Below are positions 12,167 through 23,481 of a stretch of 64,000 nt of DNA, in pieces. The DNA comes from Lepus europaeus (lineage: Eukaryota; Chordata; Mammalia; Lagomorpha; Leporidae). The first letter of the stretch is position 1, and each line of letters starts with the position of its first letter. Position numbers and translations under genes: made by a program. The notes below the pieces were generated by a model. The model was not told the DNA's origin and did not search any database. It saw nothing but the letters and a program-made list of their open reading frames with translations. The stretch lies in assembly GCF_033115175.1 (NCBI RefSeq), contig NC_084831.1:11132540-11196539 (forward strand), written 5' to 3'.

Positions 12167-14278
12167 CTCAGGTGGGGACTGGGCACGCGGCACCTATTTT
12201 CTGTGATCGGAGGGTCCCCTTGCCCCCAGCATGGCCCCAGCTCCGTGCCCCTGCTGGGTGGGCATAGCCAAGCATCGGGAGGACCCAGCCTGAGAGACCT
12301 GGGCCAAGAACAGAGCCTGACTCTAGGGTCCCCACCACCCCAGCCCTGGGCTTTGCTGCCCTCTAGTGGTTGGATCGGGAAGGATGCCGCTTTACCACGG
12401 GATATCCACTGAAGGACCGCAAATATGTTGAAAGATAAGACGGTGGCTACAGCCTTCCAGTCCTGACTCAAATTCCAACTGGTCATGAGACCTCGGGCCA
12501 CTCACCTCTCACTTCTCTGAGCCCCGCCTGTAGCACCAGGTGACAAAGAGGGGGCTCCTGGAAGGATCGAGTGATGGCTGCCAGCACCTGGGCTAAGCCG
12601 AGGCCAAGAACACGGCCCTTGTTAGACAAAGCCCCGCCCAGTCTGACCCACCAGTGCTTTCGGCAACGTCCTTTTCCCAGGCGTCGCCTCCTTCAATCCG
12701 AGTTATTATTCCCACTTCACAGATGAGGAAGCCGAGGCCTGGAGAAGGCAGTGCCGTGCCCAGAGCTCCTGGCCTGTGAGCAGTGAGGCAGGACACAAAG
12801 CCCGGCTGGCCTGCTCAAGCCCCAGCTACCTTCCCTACACCCAGCTGAGGGGGCTCCGAAGCCCCTGGGACCACCCCCAATCCTGACTGCCTCGCTTACA
12901 GGCCGGCCCGGCTCCTGTCCCGCGCCGGGTGCCTCTCCTCTCCCCCCATGCCCACGCCAGCATCTGGATTGCCAGGCCCAGCTGCTGACCCCTTCTCTCC
13001 ATCCTGATCAGCTCTCCGGCCCTCGGAGCAGCTCATGAGCCAAGAGAGTGGCTTCCGGAGGTCATCCTGTCCATCCCCCTGTGCCCCGCCCCTGCAAGCG
13101 ACCGACCGCTCATCCTGTTCCTCACTCCGCTCTGGGAGCAGACTCTGTGGCTCTTGCTTCCTCCTCCCGCCCGGGTGTTGGCGACAGTCCCCGCAGCCGG
13201 CAGACCCAACTCCGTGTCTCACCAGGGCCCCCCCCCCACTGCAATTTCACCCCCTTGCCTTCTGGTCTTTCTCCCAGTGGTGTCAGAGCCTGGAGAAAGG
13301 GACCCTGGGATGAGGAGGGGCCACTGGGTGACAGGAAGTGAGAGCGGAGCCCAGGTTCAAGCCCAGGTCAACATGGCAGGAGTGGCTGAGCTAGCGACCC
13401 GGTGCCCAGGGCAGCTCAGCTTTGGGGGGGGCAGCCTCACCCACACACCAAGGGCACCGAGGCCCTCCCTTCCTCCCCCACCCCGCCACATTAGCTCCAG
13501 CTGGTTCTGGGAGAGAGGTAGGCCACTGTGGGAACTGGGGAGGGGGCCGGGGCAGAGGGGCTCAGGGTCAAGTCCTGCCCAGCCACCTGTAAACAACGTG
13601 GGGTGAGTTCCTCCCCCGGGCCAGGCACAGCGTTCGGCACCAAGGCTGAAGCCCTGGGAAGACGGCCGTGGTCCCTGCACTCAAGGACCTCACAGTCCGA
13701 CAGAGGCGATGACTGTCAGGTGCCCCCGAGTGAATAAACTTGGAATCGCATATGCACCTGCGGGAGCCCACACGGCCAGAGTGATCAGGGAGGGCCTCCT
13801 GAGGAGGCGGCCTGAGGACAGGCAGGAGCCAGGCTGGACGAGCCCACGGGGGAGCACCCGGGAAGAGCGGATGGCAAAAGCGCCGAGCTCAGAGTCTAGA
13901 ACGCCGGCCAGGGCCACAGGCCGCCACCTTCGGAACACCACGTTCCCCATCTGTGAAATGGGCTCAACAGCGCCCTGAGGCATTGACACCCGGGGGCCTG
14001 GTAGCCTGTCACCCTGACTAAGGGTCTCCCAAGAGCCGAGGTTGTGTCCGGCCTCGCAGAGCCCGTCACCTCCGAGTGTATTCAGGGGTCCGAGGCAGGG
14101 GTGGGGGTGGGCAGGACCACACACAGTTCTGGGAGCAGTAATCCTTGGCCTCAAGGCAAGGGGGCAAGGGGGCGCTGTCCAAGATGAAGCAAGCAGCTGC
14201 TGGCCCTTCGGGAACAATTTTGTGCAAGGTTACGGTGGCCTTGGTGCCAGGTTCTGGGAGGCTTTTGATACAGGTGGC
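12167..14278. other. Intergenic with MIR and L2 relics
   Basis: MIR-like pieces at about 12,480-12,540 (plus), 12,690-12,790 (minus; CACTTCACAGATGAGGAAG) and 13,930-13,980 (plus). An L2-like block lies at about 13,615-13,900 (GGGCCAGGCACAGCGTTC..GGACCTCACAGTCC). No gene recognised. Confidence 0.5.
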
Positions 14279-14471
14279 TTTTTTTTTTTTTTTTGACAGG
14301 CAGAGTGGACAGTGAGAGAGACAGAGAGAAAGGTTTTCCTTTTGCCGTTGGTTCACCCTTCAATGGCCGCCGCGGCCGGCACACCTCCCACGTGGGAGAC
14401 CTGGAAGAAGCTCCTGGCCTCTGGCTTCGGATCAGCCCAGCTCCAGCCGTAGCAGCCATTTGGGGGAGTGA

Positions 14472-14507
<36 letters not shown>

Positions 14508-14520
14508 AAAAAAAAAAAAA
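14279..14520. mobile_element. Head-to-head fusion of two C-SINE 3' halves
   Basis: 14279-14384 is the antisense 3' half of a young-type element (T-run, TTTGCCGTTGGTTCACCC). 14385-14520 is the sense 3' half of an older-type element (CTCCCACGTGGGAGACC, CT-repeat, poly(A)). Both heads are missing and the tails point outward. Confidence 0.8.
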
Positions 14521-14531
14521 AGAGTATGAAT

Positions 14532-14848
14532 TTTTAAAAATTATTTATTTGTTTATTTACCTGAAAGGCAGAGAGGGAGAAAGAGAAAGACAGATTCCAT
14601 CCGCTGGTTCACGCATAACGACCAAGGCTGGGCCAGGCCGAGCCAGGAGCCAGGAACTCCATCTGGGTCTCCAACGTGGGTGTCAGGGGCCCAGGGACTT
14701 GGGCCATCGTCCACTGCATCTCAGGTACGTTAGTAAGAAACTGGATCAGAAGTGGAGCAACTGGGACTCAAACTGTTGCTCTAACGTGGGGTGCCAGTGC
14801 CACCAGCGGCGGCGGCTCAACCCGCTGCACCACAACGCCGCCCCGGGG
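14532..14848 (-). mobile_element. C-SINE, antisense
   Basis: TTATTTATTTGTTTATTTACC tail to the head complement CCACAACGCCGCCCC. Confidence 0.85.
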
Positions 14849-16508
14849 ACACAGGTCTTAAGTGCACAGCTCCCTCACCACTTGCTACAAGCCCCCCATC
14901 CTCACCCCCACCCCCAAATGGGGCGGCCCCGCCCGTGGATTCCTCCTACCTCTTCCTGCACCTCATGCAAACATCTGAGAAGCCCCCTGTGCGGCTGGCT
15001 CCTCCCCCGACACGTGTGTGCCTGCCCGAGGCACTCCAGCAGCCGTGACTACACAGCGGCTTCCACGTCGCCACGCAATGAGCGCTGGGGGTCTAGCGCT
15101 CTGGCTGTCAGGGGATGAGACCTCTGCGAGCCACTGGGCGGGCCCTGCTGGGTCCCAGGGGAGCTGTGCCTGTCCACACCTCCAGGACACGGGAGGAGAG
15201 ATCCTCCTGCCCCCCATCCCGCCGGCTCCCAGCACTGTCCCGAGCCCCTGCACTTTGTCTGTCCACGCGTCACCAGGTAGAGAGAAGCTGGGGCTGCTGC
15301 CTGGGTCCCTGGAGGCTCGGTAGAGAGGAGGGGGAGGGAGGAGAGGGAGGAGGAGGGAGATAAAGAGGAGGAAGGGATTGGAAAGTTGGAAAGGGCAGGG
15401 GACGGTATGAGCTTGTTTCTCAACAGTTTCATTTCAGGGATCTTCTCCACAGTGAGCTCAGAGTCGGGACCAGGGAGAGGGACAAGGACAGCCGGGCACT
15501 GGGTGAGGAGGGGCTCCGGGAAGCCACAGGGGAGGGCCTCCAGAACGCACTGCCTGGGGGTCTGGCCAGGCACACAGCCCCAGGGCCCCACACCCCTGCC
15601 CCAGACACGCCCACCTGCACCGCACATCCTGCCCAGTACCCCTCCCCCACCATCCTCCTCCTCCTGCAGGGGCAGGACCCTGGAGCTTTGGCCAAGGCAG
15701 CCCCAGGGCTGCTGGGCGGAGGCGGGCACCGCTGGGAGAGGGGCTCCCCCTACGGGCCTGCCTGGAGCTTGGCCCTGGGCAGGGGGAACGAGGGCGGGGG
15801 CTCAGGGAGACCTCGTACGGCCCCGGCATCGTCCAGAGTCCAGATGAGCGCAGACGGAAGGCCGCACGCCCCATGCAGGCACCGGAAGTCGCACCCAGGC
15901 CTGGGGTCTTTAGTCGCCCAAGTCCTCAAGGGACAGAGCCCTGCCAGGGGACTCCCTCCTCTGGCCACCCCTTCGCATGACGTCCTAGACGCCAGGCACG
16001 GGGTCGCCCACTTACAGATCCTTCTTCCCGGCGGCTCCTGGAAGCTGGGACCATCCTCGCCACGCCCATTTTGCAGATGACGTAACTAGAGGCTCGCAGT
16101 CTTCCAGGGGCTCCGTGTCTCGCCTCAAACCCCACGGTGCATCAACCCCGAGCGAGGTCGGCTGAGCCGGCGCCCACGCTATGACACGCGGGCAGAGAGC
16201 GCGCCCAGCACCCAGCTCTCGGTTTCTAAACGCAACGGCATTGAGGGGCCCCTTGCGGGGCCGGGAAGCAAGGAAGCGCCCCCAAAAAATCAAAGGACCC
16301 GGCAGACAGGGATGCGGGAGTGGGCGCGAGGGGAGGGCTGGGAGTCCTGGAAGAACCCAGCGGCTGGGAGAGCCTGGGGCTCGGGACTGACTCAACAGAG
16401 AGGGGAAGGGACGCCTCCTGGGGAGGATCCCAACCCCTCCCTCATGCTTACAAGGGCTCTGCTGCTTCCCACAGAGAGTGGGCACGAAGGGGTTAACCCC
16501 AGCAACCA
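14849..16508. other. Intergenic; purine block and MIR relic
   Basis: A (GGA)n-like purine tract lies at about 15,320-15,380 and a MIR-like piece at about 16,020-16,110 (minus; CCCATTTTGCAGATGACG). No gene recognised. Confidence 0.5.
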
Positions 16509-16806
16509 GGGGCCGGTGCTGGGATGCCTGTGAGGCCAGCAACCCCCGTGAGCACAAGAGTCCTGGCTGCTGTACGTCCCATCCAGCACCGCCCCCCAGC
16601 ACCTGGGAAAGCAGTGGAGGATGGCCCACGCTGCACCCCTGTGGGAGTCTCCGATGGAGCTCCTGGCTCCTGGCTTCCCTCTGGCCCAGGCCCAGCCATT
16701 GCAGCCTGCAGCCATGTGGGGAGTGACCCAGCAGGTGAGGGACCTCTCTCCCTCTGCCTCTGCCTCTCGTAACTCTGCCTTTCAAATAAATAAATAGTAA
16801 AAAAAA
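16509..16806 (+). mobile_element. C-SINE, partly deleted head
   Basis: GGGGCCGGTGCTGG head, body motif CACCTGGGAAAGCAGTGG and AAATAAATAAATAG tail. Confidence 0.8.
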
Positions 16807-17839
16807 ACCACAAAAAACAACTTCAGTGGCAAGTCCCATGGCCATCACGTGTCTCCTGTCGTGTGCCACGAAGGTGGTGTCTTCCCCAAAGCTGTACCTC
16901 GTGCCTCGTCACAGGAAAAAAAGCAGCTACCCCCACATGTGGGCTGGCCCGCAGAACGCTGACCGGAACTACTCCAAGCCTCCAGATCATACAAACCCAG
17001 GCGACACGGAGCCCTGTCGCAGACCAGAGAGGACAAAGACACCGGAAGCATGGGGGCTCCCGGGACAGGGCGGGGCATTTGTGGGCCTGCCGCTGAGCCT
17101 GGGGCTCATTTAATGGGAACGTGGTGCTGTGGGTTTCCCGCTGTGACAAGATGCTGAGGCTGGGGGGGCAGCACCAGCCTCTGCTGTGGCTACTTCTTGT
17201 GGCCCAGTAGCATTCCACAGCCCTGAGGTGACTTTATGGAGTGACCTGGGAGAGAGCTCCCACATCGACCCCTGCCTGGGGCACCTCCTGCCACTCCCAG
17301 AGCTGCCCCCTCAGGCCACCCTCATCCTTTGCCCCATGACCTGCTTTTGAGGGCCCAAGGACGACCCCCTGCCCACGTGCTCGGTCTCCAAGCCCATCCG
17401 CCCCCTGGGTTTAATGACCTTGGCCTCCTCAGCACCCACACCTCCTTCGCAGGGACCACCAAGTTCCACTGAGGACCCTTGGGCTGCCAGGGAAGACGGC
17501 TCCCCAGGCTGCCTCTGGGGATGGGACAGGAGCCTTCTGCTAGGCTATGGGCACACAGCGACCCTGGTCCCCGAGGTAGCCATGTGACCCAAGCGGGTCC
17601 AATCAGAGGTGATCCCAGGATTTGGGGCTGCTGAAAGACAATTCCGTTCTCCCACAGAGAGCACAGGTGAGAAGGCCCTGGAAAGCCTTGGGATCACAGA
17701 GCACAGATGTGTACGGAGAGGAGTCCTCATTGCACCCAGGGGCACTGGATTAAGCCTTGCCTGAAGCCCATCTCACCACTACACATCTCAGCTAGGAGGA
17801 CCATGAAGGATGAAAAATGCCCACCAAAAGATAGCCATG
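16807..17839. other. Intergenic, nothing recognised
   Basis: Unique sequence with no SINE and no gene-like exon that I can identify. Confidence 0.45.
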
Positions 17840-18166
17840 TCCCTGGGCTGGCATAGCAGGTAAAGCCACCGCCTGCAGTGCCGGCATCCTGTATGGGCGC
17901 CGGTTCGAGTCCCAGCTGCTCCACTTCCGATCCAGCTCCCTGCTATGGCCTGAGAAAGCATAGAAGACGGTCCAAGTCCTTGGGCCCCTGCACCTGTGTG
18001 AAAGACCTGGAAGAAGCTCCTGGCTCCTGGCTTCAGATAGGCGCAGCTCCGGCCATTGCAGCCATTTGGGGAGTGAACCAGCAGATGGAAGACCTCTCTC
18101 TCTCTCTCTCTCTCTCATTGTCTGTAACTCTGCCTCTCAAATAAATAAATAACATCTTTAAAAAAG
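17840..18166 (+). mobile_element. C-SINE
   Basis: Full-length: head CTGGGCTGGCATAGCAGG, CT-repeat, AAATAAATAACATCTTT tail. Confidence 0.88.
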
Positions 18167-18189
18167 AAAGAAAAGAAAAAGAAAAAAAG

Positions 18190-18280
18190 AAACAGAGCCA
18201 CTGGGACGCGAACTGGCCCCCGATGCGGGCTGTAAGCCTCCCAAGCGGCATCTTAACTCGTGCGCCGGTCGCCCACCCGG
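18190..18280 (-). mobile_element. C-SINE head fragment, antisense
   Basis: CACTGGGACGCGAACTGGC..CTTAACTCGTGCGCCGG is the complement of a C-SINE head. Confidence 0.6.
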
Positions 18281-18344
18281 GTTCTGCTGTTTGGAGTCAC
18301 CCAGCCCGCGGTCCTCTGTCACAGAAGTCGCAGGAGCCAAACAC

Positions 18345-18918
18345 AAGAGCTAATGACACCTCTTTAATATCCAGCCATTTGAACGTGACACTTGAAAGCG
18401 AGGGGACTGGCGCAGCCCCTCGGGCCCCCGGTTGCCCCCCGGTTGCCCCCCGCCGGGGTTAGGAAGTGAATTCTGGAGAAAGACAGACCGCTCCGGGAGG
18501 CAGGGCGGGGACCCTCCTGGTCTGGCTGGGGCCAGGGCCAGGGCAGCGCCTGGGGCTCCGGACTCCGAGCAAAGGCATCATGGGAGTCCACGGATGGACA
18601 AATCATGGGCATGGCTCCTACTCAGGTGCTCAAGAGCCGTGGTGAAGACCCTGGAGGGCCCCAGCCCGTCTGTACCAACAGTGCGCCCCGGCCAGGCTGC
18701 TGGGAGCGGCCCCCGTGCTTGGCACCCGGCCGCGGTCACCTGTGGTGGTCCCCAAAGGAACTGCCCTGGGCCTCGAGGCGTGGACTCCGAGGTTCATGGC
18801 GACGGGGAGACCCTCGGGAGGGCCCCGGCTCCCACGTCCTGCCTGTGCCCTCCGTGCCGGGGACACAGAACAGAAGGCCGGGCAGAGCCGCCGCAGCCTG
18901 GGGGCCGGGGCGGCGGCG
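18345..18918 (-). other. ARHGEF19: ARHGEF19 3'UTR
   Basis: About 570 bp follow the TGA stop at 18921-18919. The first plausible poly(A) signal on the minus strand is ATTAAA at 18368-18363. No SINE interrupts the stretch; the nearest SINE fragment starts beyond it at about 18,280. The left end is estimated as 15-25 nt past the signal. Confidence 0.6.
18363..18368 (-). terminator. Poly(A) signal ATTAAA of ARHGEF19
   Basis: ATTAAA, the commonest variant of AATAAA, read on the minus strand about 550 nt after the ARHGEF19 stop. No closer AATAAA is seen. Confidence 0.5.
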
Positions 18919-21900
18919 TCACACGGGGGGCTCGCCCAGGCTGCGGCTGGCACTCGTGAGCCGCTTATTCTCGCGCAGGTTTCGCAGGCGCGCGCTGAGA
19001 CTGCTGATCTCCTCCACGTAGGCCTGGGGCACCCACCCCTTCTCGCCGTCCGCCAGGCGGACCCCCTGCAGCCAGCCTGGGGACACACCGGCCGGGAGCA
19101 GCATCAGTGGCACCAGAGGGGGCACAGGGCCAGGCCCGGGAGGCCGTGACTCAGCCCTGTGCCAGCGTCCCCACCCTGGGGCCCAGGTGTCACTGCCCCG
19201 GCATCTCCCCGCTCCAGGAAGGACTCTTCAACCGGTTTTTCCTGACATCCCCAGAGAGGGGTAGTCCCACTCCCCCCCATCTCTCCTGTGTCTTTACAAG
19301 GAAGTTCCTCCTCTTGTCTAACCTGATTCCCGCATGCTGGTGTGATCAACATGTTTCAGACCGTCCCCCTGTGATGTTCCCGCCCTCTAGCAACCTCTGC
19401 CCACCCGAGCCCCCTGGGAGGCCTTCCTGGGAGGTCCCTCTCACCGTCACTGGTCCGGGTCCTCACGGCCAGGATGTCAGTCTTCTCCAGGGTCAGCTCA
19501 TCTGGCTGCAACGCCTTGTAGGTCCTGACACACTGAACCTGCGGGCGGTCTGCCAGGCCGAGGGAGGCTCAGGGACAGCCCACTGCAGCACGGGCAGGGG
19601 CGGGCGGGGAGGGCGGCAGGGGGAGGGCGGCCACGGCTGCTGTTTTTCCTCTGCCCCTCCCAGGCTGCGGGCACCCCTTGCCCACCCCGGCTCAGCACAA
19701 GTCCCCTCCTGGCTTCCGGGACTGCCTTGCCTGTGCACCCAGGTGTTCAGTCCGACACTTGGCTCCGTGCAATGCCCCCAGCCCCTCCGCTATGCACCCT
19801 AACGCTGTCCTGGTGCTCCCCCCTCCCTCCTTCTGACCTGGGGCCCAAGCCACACCAGGATCCGGTCTAAAATCCCCTGGGGGCCTGGCGTTGCAGCCCA
19901 GTGGGGTTAAGCCGCCACCTGCGTCGCCAGCATGCCATATGAACACAGGTTCAAATCCCAGCTGCTCCACTTCCGATCCCACTCCCCGCTAATATGCTTG
20001 GAAAGGCAGTGGAAGATGGCTCAAGTGCTAGGACCCCTGCCACCCACGTGGGAGACCCGGATGGAGCTCCTGGCTTCAGCCTGGCCCAGCCCAGACCATC
20101 ACAGCCATCTGGGGAGTGAACCTGCAGATGGAAGCTTTCTCTCTCTTTCCCTCTCTCTGTAACTCTTTCAAATAAATAAGTAAATCTTCCAAAAGCATTA
20201 AAAATAAGATAAAGTAAAATGAAACCCTCTGAGCGGCAGGCAGTCGGCACAGTGGATAAGACCCCAGTTGGGAGATGCACACCCTGTGTCCCAGTCGCTG
20301 GGTTCGCATCCGGGCTCTGCTTCTAATTCCAGCCTCAAGTGCTTGGGTCCCTGCCACCCACGTGGGAGACCCAGACGGAGTTCTGCCCAGAACCTTCAGT
20401 AGCTCCCTGCTGCCCCCCACCCAAGGTCCTCTGGGTTTAGGATTGGCGCTGGCTCACCAGCCTCATCTCCCACCCAGAGAAGGCTTTGAGCAGATCCCTC
20501 CCCCGGCTGCCGTCACCGCCAGCAGCTCACACCCTGGCCCCTCTGGTCCTGTCCTCTGCCAGGGACGCCAGGAGATGCAGGCTGACCTCCACGCCCACTC
20601 CTGCCACTCAGAGCTGGGCGAACTCGGGCCACTGCAGCACATCCCGAAGCCTGGTTCCTAACCAGGGGCACGGGGCCATGCACATGGGACCGACCCGTCC
20701 TGTGTCAGTCCTGCCCACTTCTGCGCTCCTCAGAGCCACGGACTGGGCCAGGGGACCTTGCCCTCACCCCCACCCCTGCCCCCGGCCCCCGCCAGCAATG
20801 CAGCACCCGGGATCGGAGCAGGGAGAGCAGGGAGGTCTGGGGGCGGGGCTTGGGGGTGTGGGCTGCTACCTTGTCCCTCGCTGATGACCTCCTTGTCCTC
20901 TTGGGGGTTGGAGGGGCACAAAGCCGAGATCCACCGTTGCTTCTCGCTCCTAGGACAGGGACAGGCTGGGCTGTCACACCATGCGAAGTGCAGTTGCCCA
21001 GAGTAGGGTGCCGAAACCAGGGCTGGGAGAACCAGGCATGCGGGCCAGACCCAGACCCCAGTCATGTCGGCCCCAGCCAGGGCCCACCCTCAGCACCCCA
21101 TGGCAGCTCTGCCCACCCCTGCTGGTGCCACATCCTATCGGAGAAGGAGGGGCACAGGCCAGCGCCTTGGTACCACCTGCAGCCACCTCCCGCCCGCCCA
21201 CATCCAGGAATCTCTGGGCGCTCGGGGGGCTAGCTCAGAGATGCCGCCAGCACCCCTGGACCTGTGCCCATCTTGGGGCGTCCTCTCTCCCCAGGCCCTG
21301 GCCCACTCACTCCGTGCGGGCCCTCAGCAGGAACTGGTGCTTGGCGTGCTGCCCGTGGAGGAGCTGGAGGAGGAACACGTGGCCCGGGATGCTCTGCAGC
21401 TTCAGGCTCAGGTCTCTCACCTGCAGCTCAGCCATCCTGGCGTGGACAAACACGGCGAACTTCCCCAGCCTGGGAAGTGGGGGGAGGGCCATCAGCCGGG
21501 CCTCCCGGCGCCCGCCAGTGGGACCAGGCGAGCTCTGACCGGGAGTGGGGAGAAGCAGCCTCCCCAGGGAAACCTGCCCAAGCAGAAGACAGCCTCCACG
21601 GCAGCCAGCCAGGTCCACGCAAGGAATCAGGGGTGCCTTCTCCCCACCCCCCGCACCCAAGCTCCTGTTCTAAAGAGTCGGGGCGGGGGGCATTGGAACA
21701 CCGGCCTCTCACATCAGAGCGCCCCTTCCAGTCCCTGCGCCTCTGCTTCTGATCCAGCTTCTTGCAAAGGCTTCTGGGAAGCAGCAGGTGACGGCTCAAC
21801 TAGGATTCCCGTCACCCACGTGGGACACCCGGATGGAGTTCCTGTCTCCTGGTTTTGGGCTGGACCAGTCCTGGCTGTTGTAGGCGTTTGGGGAGTGAAC

Positions 21901-23440
21901 CAGGGGATAAAAGATTTCTCTCGCCCCTCTCTCGATTTCTCATTCCGTCTCTCTGTCTTTCAAATAGATAAATGGGTGGCAGGGGTCCAAGTACTGGCCC
22001 ATCCTCTGCTCCTAGGGAGCTGGGTGGGAAGTGGAGCAGCCAGGAGTCCAGCTCATGCTCCTTTGGGATGCTGGCCTCGCAGGTGGTGACCTAGCCCACT
22101 GCACCACGATGCTGGCCCCAACAAATTAATCTTTAAGAAATAAATAAATAGGAGCTGGTGTTGAGGCACGGCAGGTAAAGCTGCCGCCTGCGGCACCGGC
22201 ATCCCATACGGGCGCCAGCTGAAGTCCTGGTTGCTACGGCCTGGGAAAGCAGTGGAAGATGCCCCAGGTGCTTGGGCCCCTACACCCATGTGGAAGACCT
22301 GGAAGAAGCTCCTGGCTCCTGGGTTTCGGTCAGCTCAGCGCCGGCCATTGCAGCCATCTGGGGAGTGAACCAACGGCTGGAAGACCTCTCTCTCTCTACA
22401 TCTCTGTAACTCTGCCTTCCAAATAAGTTAATTTAAAAAGGGAGGAAGGAAGAGAGGAAGGAAGAGAGGAAGGAAGGGAGGGCGAGCCCCTCTGTGTGGC
22501 ACCTGATTCCCTGACCAGAGAAGCTCCACGGAGGCTGCCTTGGCCCTCAGTGGCTGCTGTCCCCCAGGGCCTGCACTCTGCTCACTGTCACTCTGACACT
22601 GTCTCCTGGGCTCAGGAAACACCTGTGCACGGAAGCGCCCAGGCCTCCCCAGCTCCCCTCATCTCTACGCATCTGAACGCCCAGCCACCTTTGGAGCAGC
22701 CACCTGGGCAGTTGCAAGAGCTTCTGGTCCCTCTCCCTGCAGTCCACCCTCCAAAGCGGCCAGGAGGAAAAGGTCACGCCTGCTCCCTGCTGCCCTCAGG
22801 CCAAGTTCAAGCTCTGGAGTACAGCATCCAACATCACAGCTTCCCTCTCCAGCTCTTCTCCACAAACCCAGCAGAACCAGGTGTCACCAGGGCCCAAACA
22901 CTCTGCTCTTATGCCCCGCTGTGGTATCCCCACTGCCAAAGTCTCCTCTACCTGGAAAACTCCTACTCAGCCTTCAACACCCAGCTCTGGTGTCCCTTCC
23001 TCTGCGAGGTTTTTCTGATTCTTACCCCACACCAGGGTCTACCACCGTTCACACTCCCACTGAAACCTGACAACGGAGCAAGCCTTTGGCCCAGAGGCTA
23101 AGATGCCCGTTCCCACGACAGAGGGCTTCGGCTGGATTCCTGGCTGCAGCTCCTGATTCCAGTTTCCTGCCCGTGCAGATTCCGGAAGGCAGAGGTGATG
23201 GCTCAAGTAGTTGGGTCTCTGCCACTCACGTCAGAGACCTGGATGGAGTTCCCAGCTCCTGGCTTTGGCTTAGCTCGGTCCTGGCCACTGCAGGCAACTG
23301 GAGCGTGAACCAGCATATGGGAGCTCTTTGTGTCTGTTCTCTCTCTCTGCTTCTTGAACAAAAAGCTGTTTTTTAATCTTTTTTTTTTTCCTACTACTTA
23401 TCACTCACTTTAAAAAAAATATTTATTTGAAAAGTAGAGT

Positions 23441-23481
<41 letters not shown>

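Noticed and set aside
1-18340. EPHA2 exons expected left of ARHGEF19
   Set aside because: No kinase, SAM or ephrin-receptor segment was found; the gene must lie outside the window.
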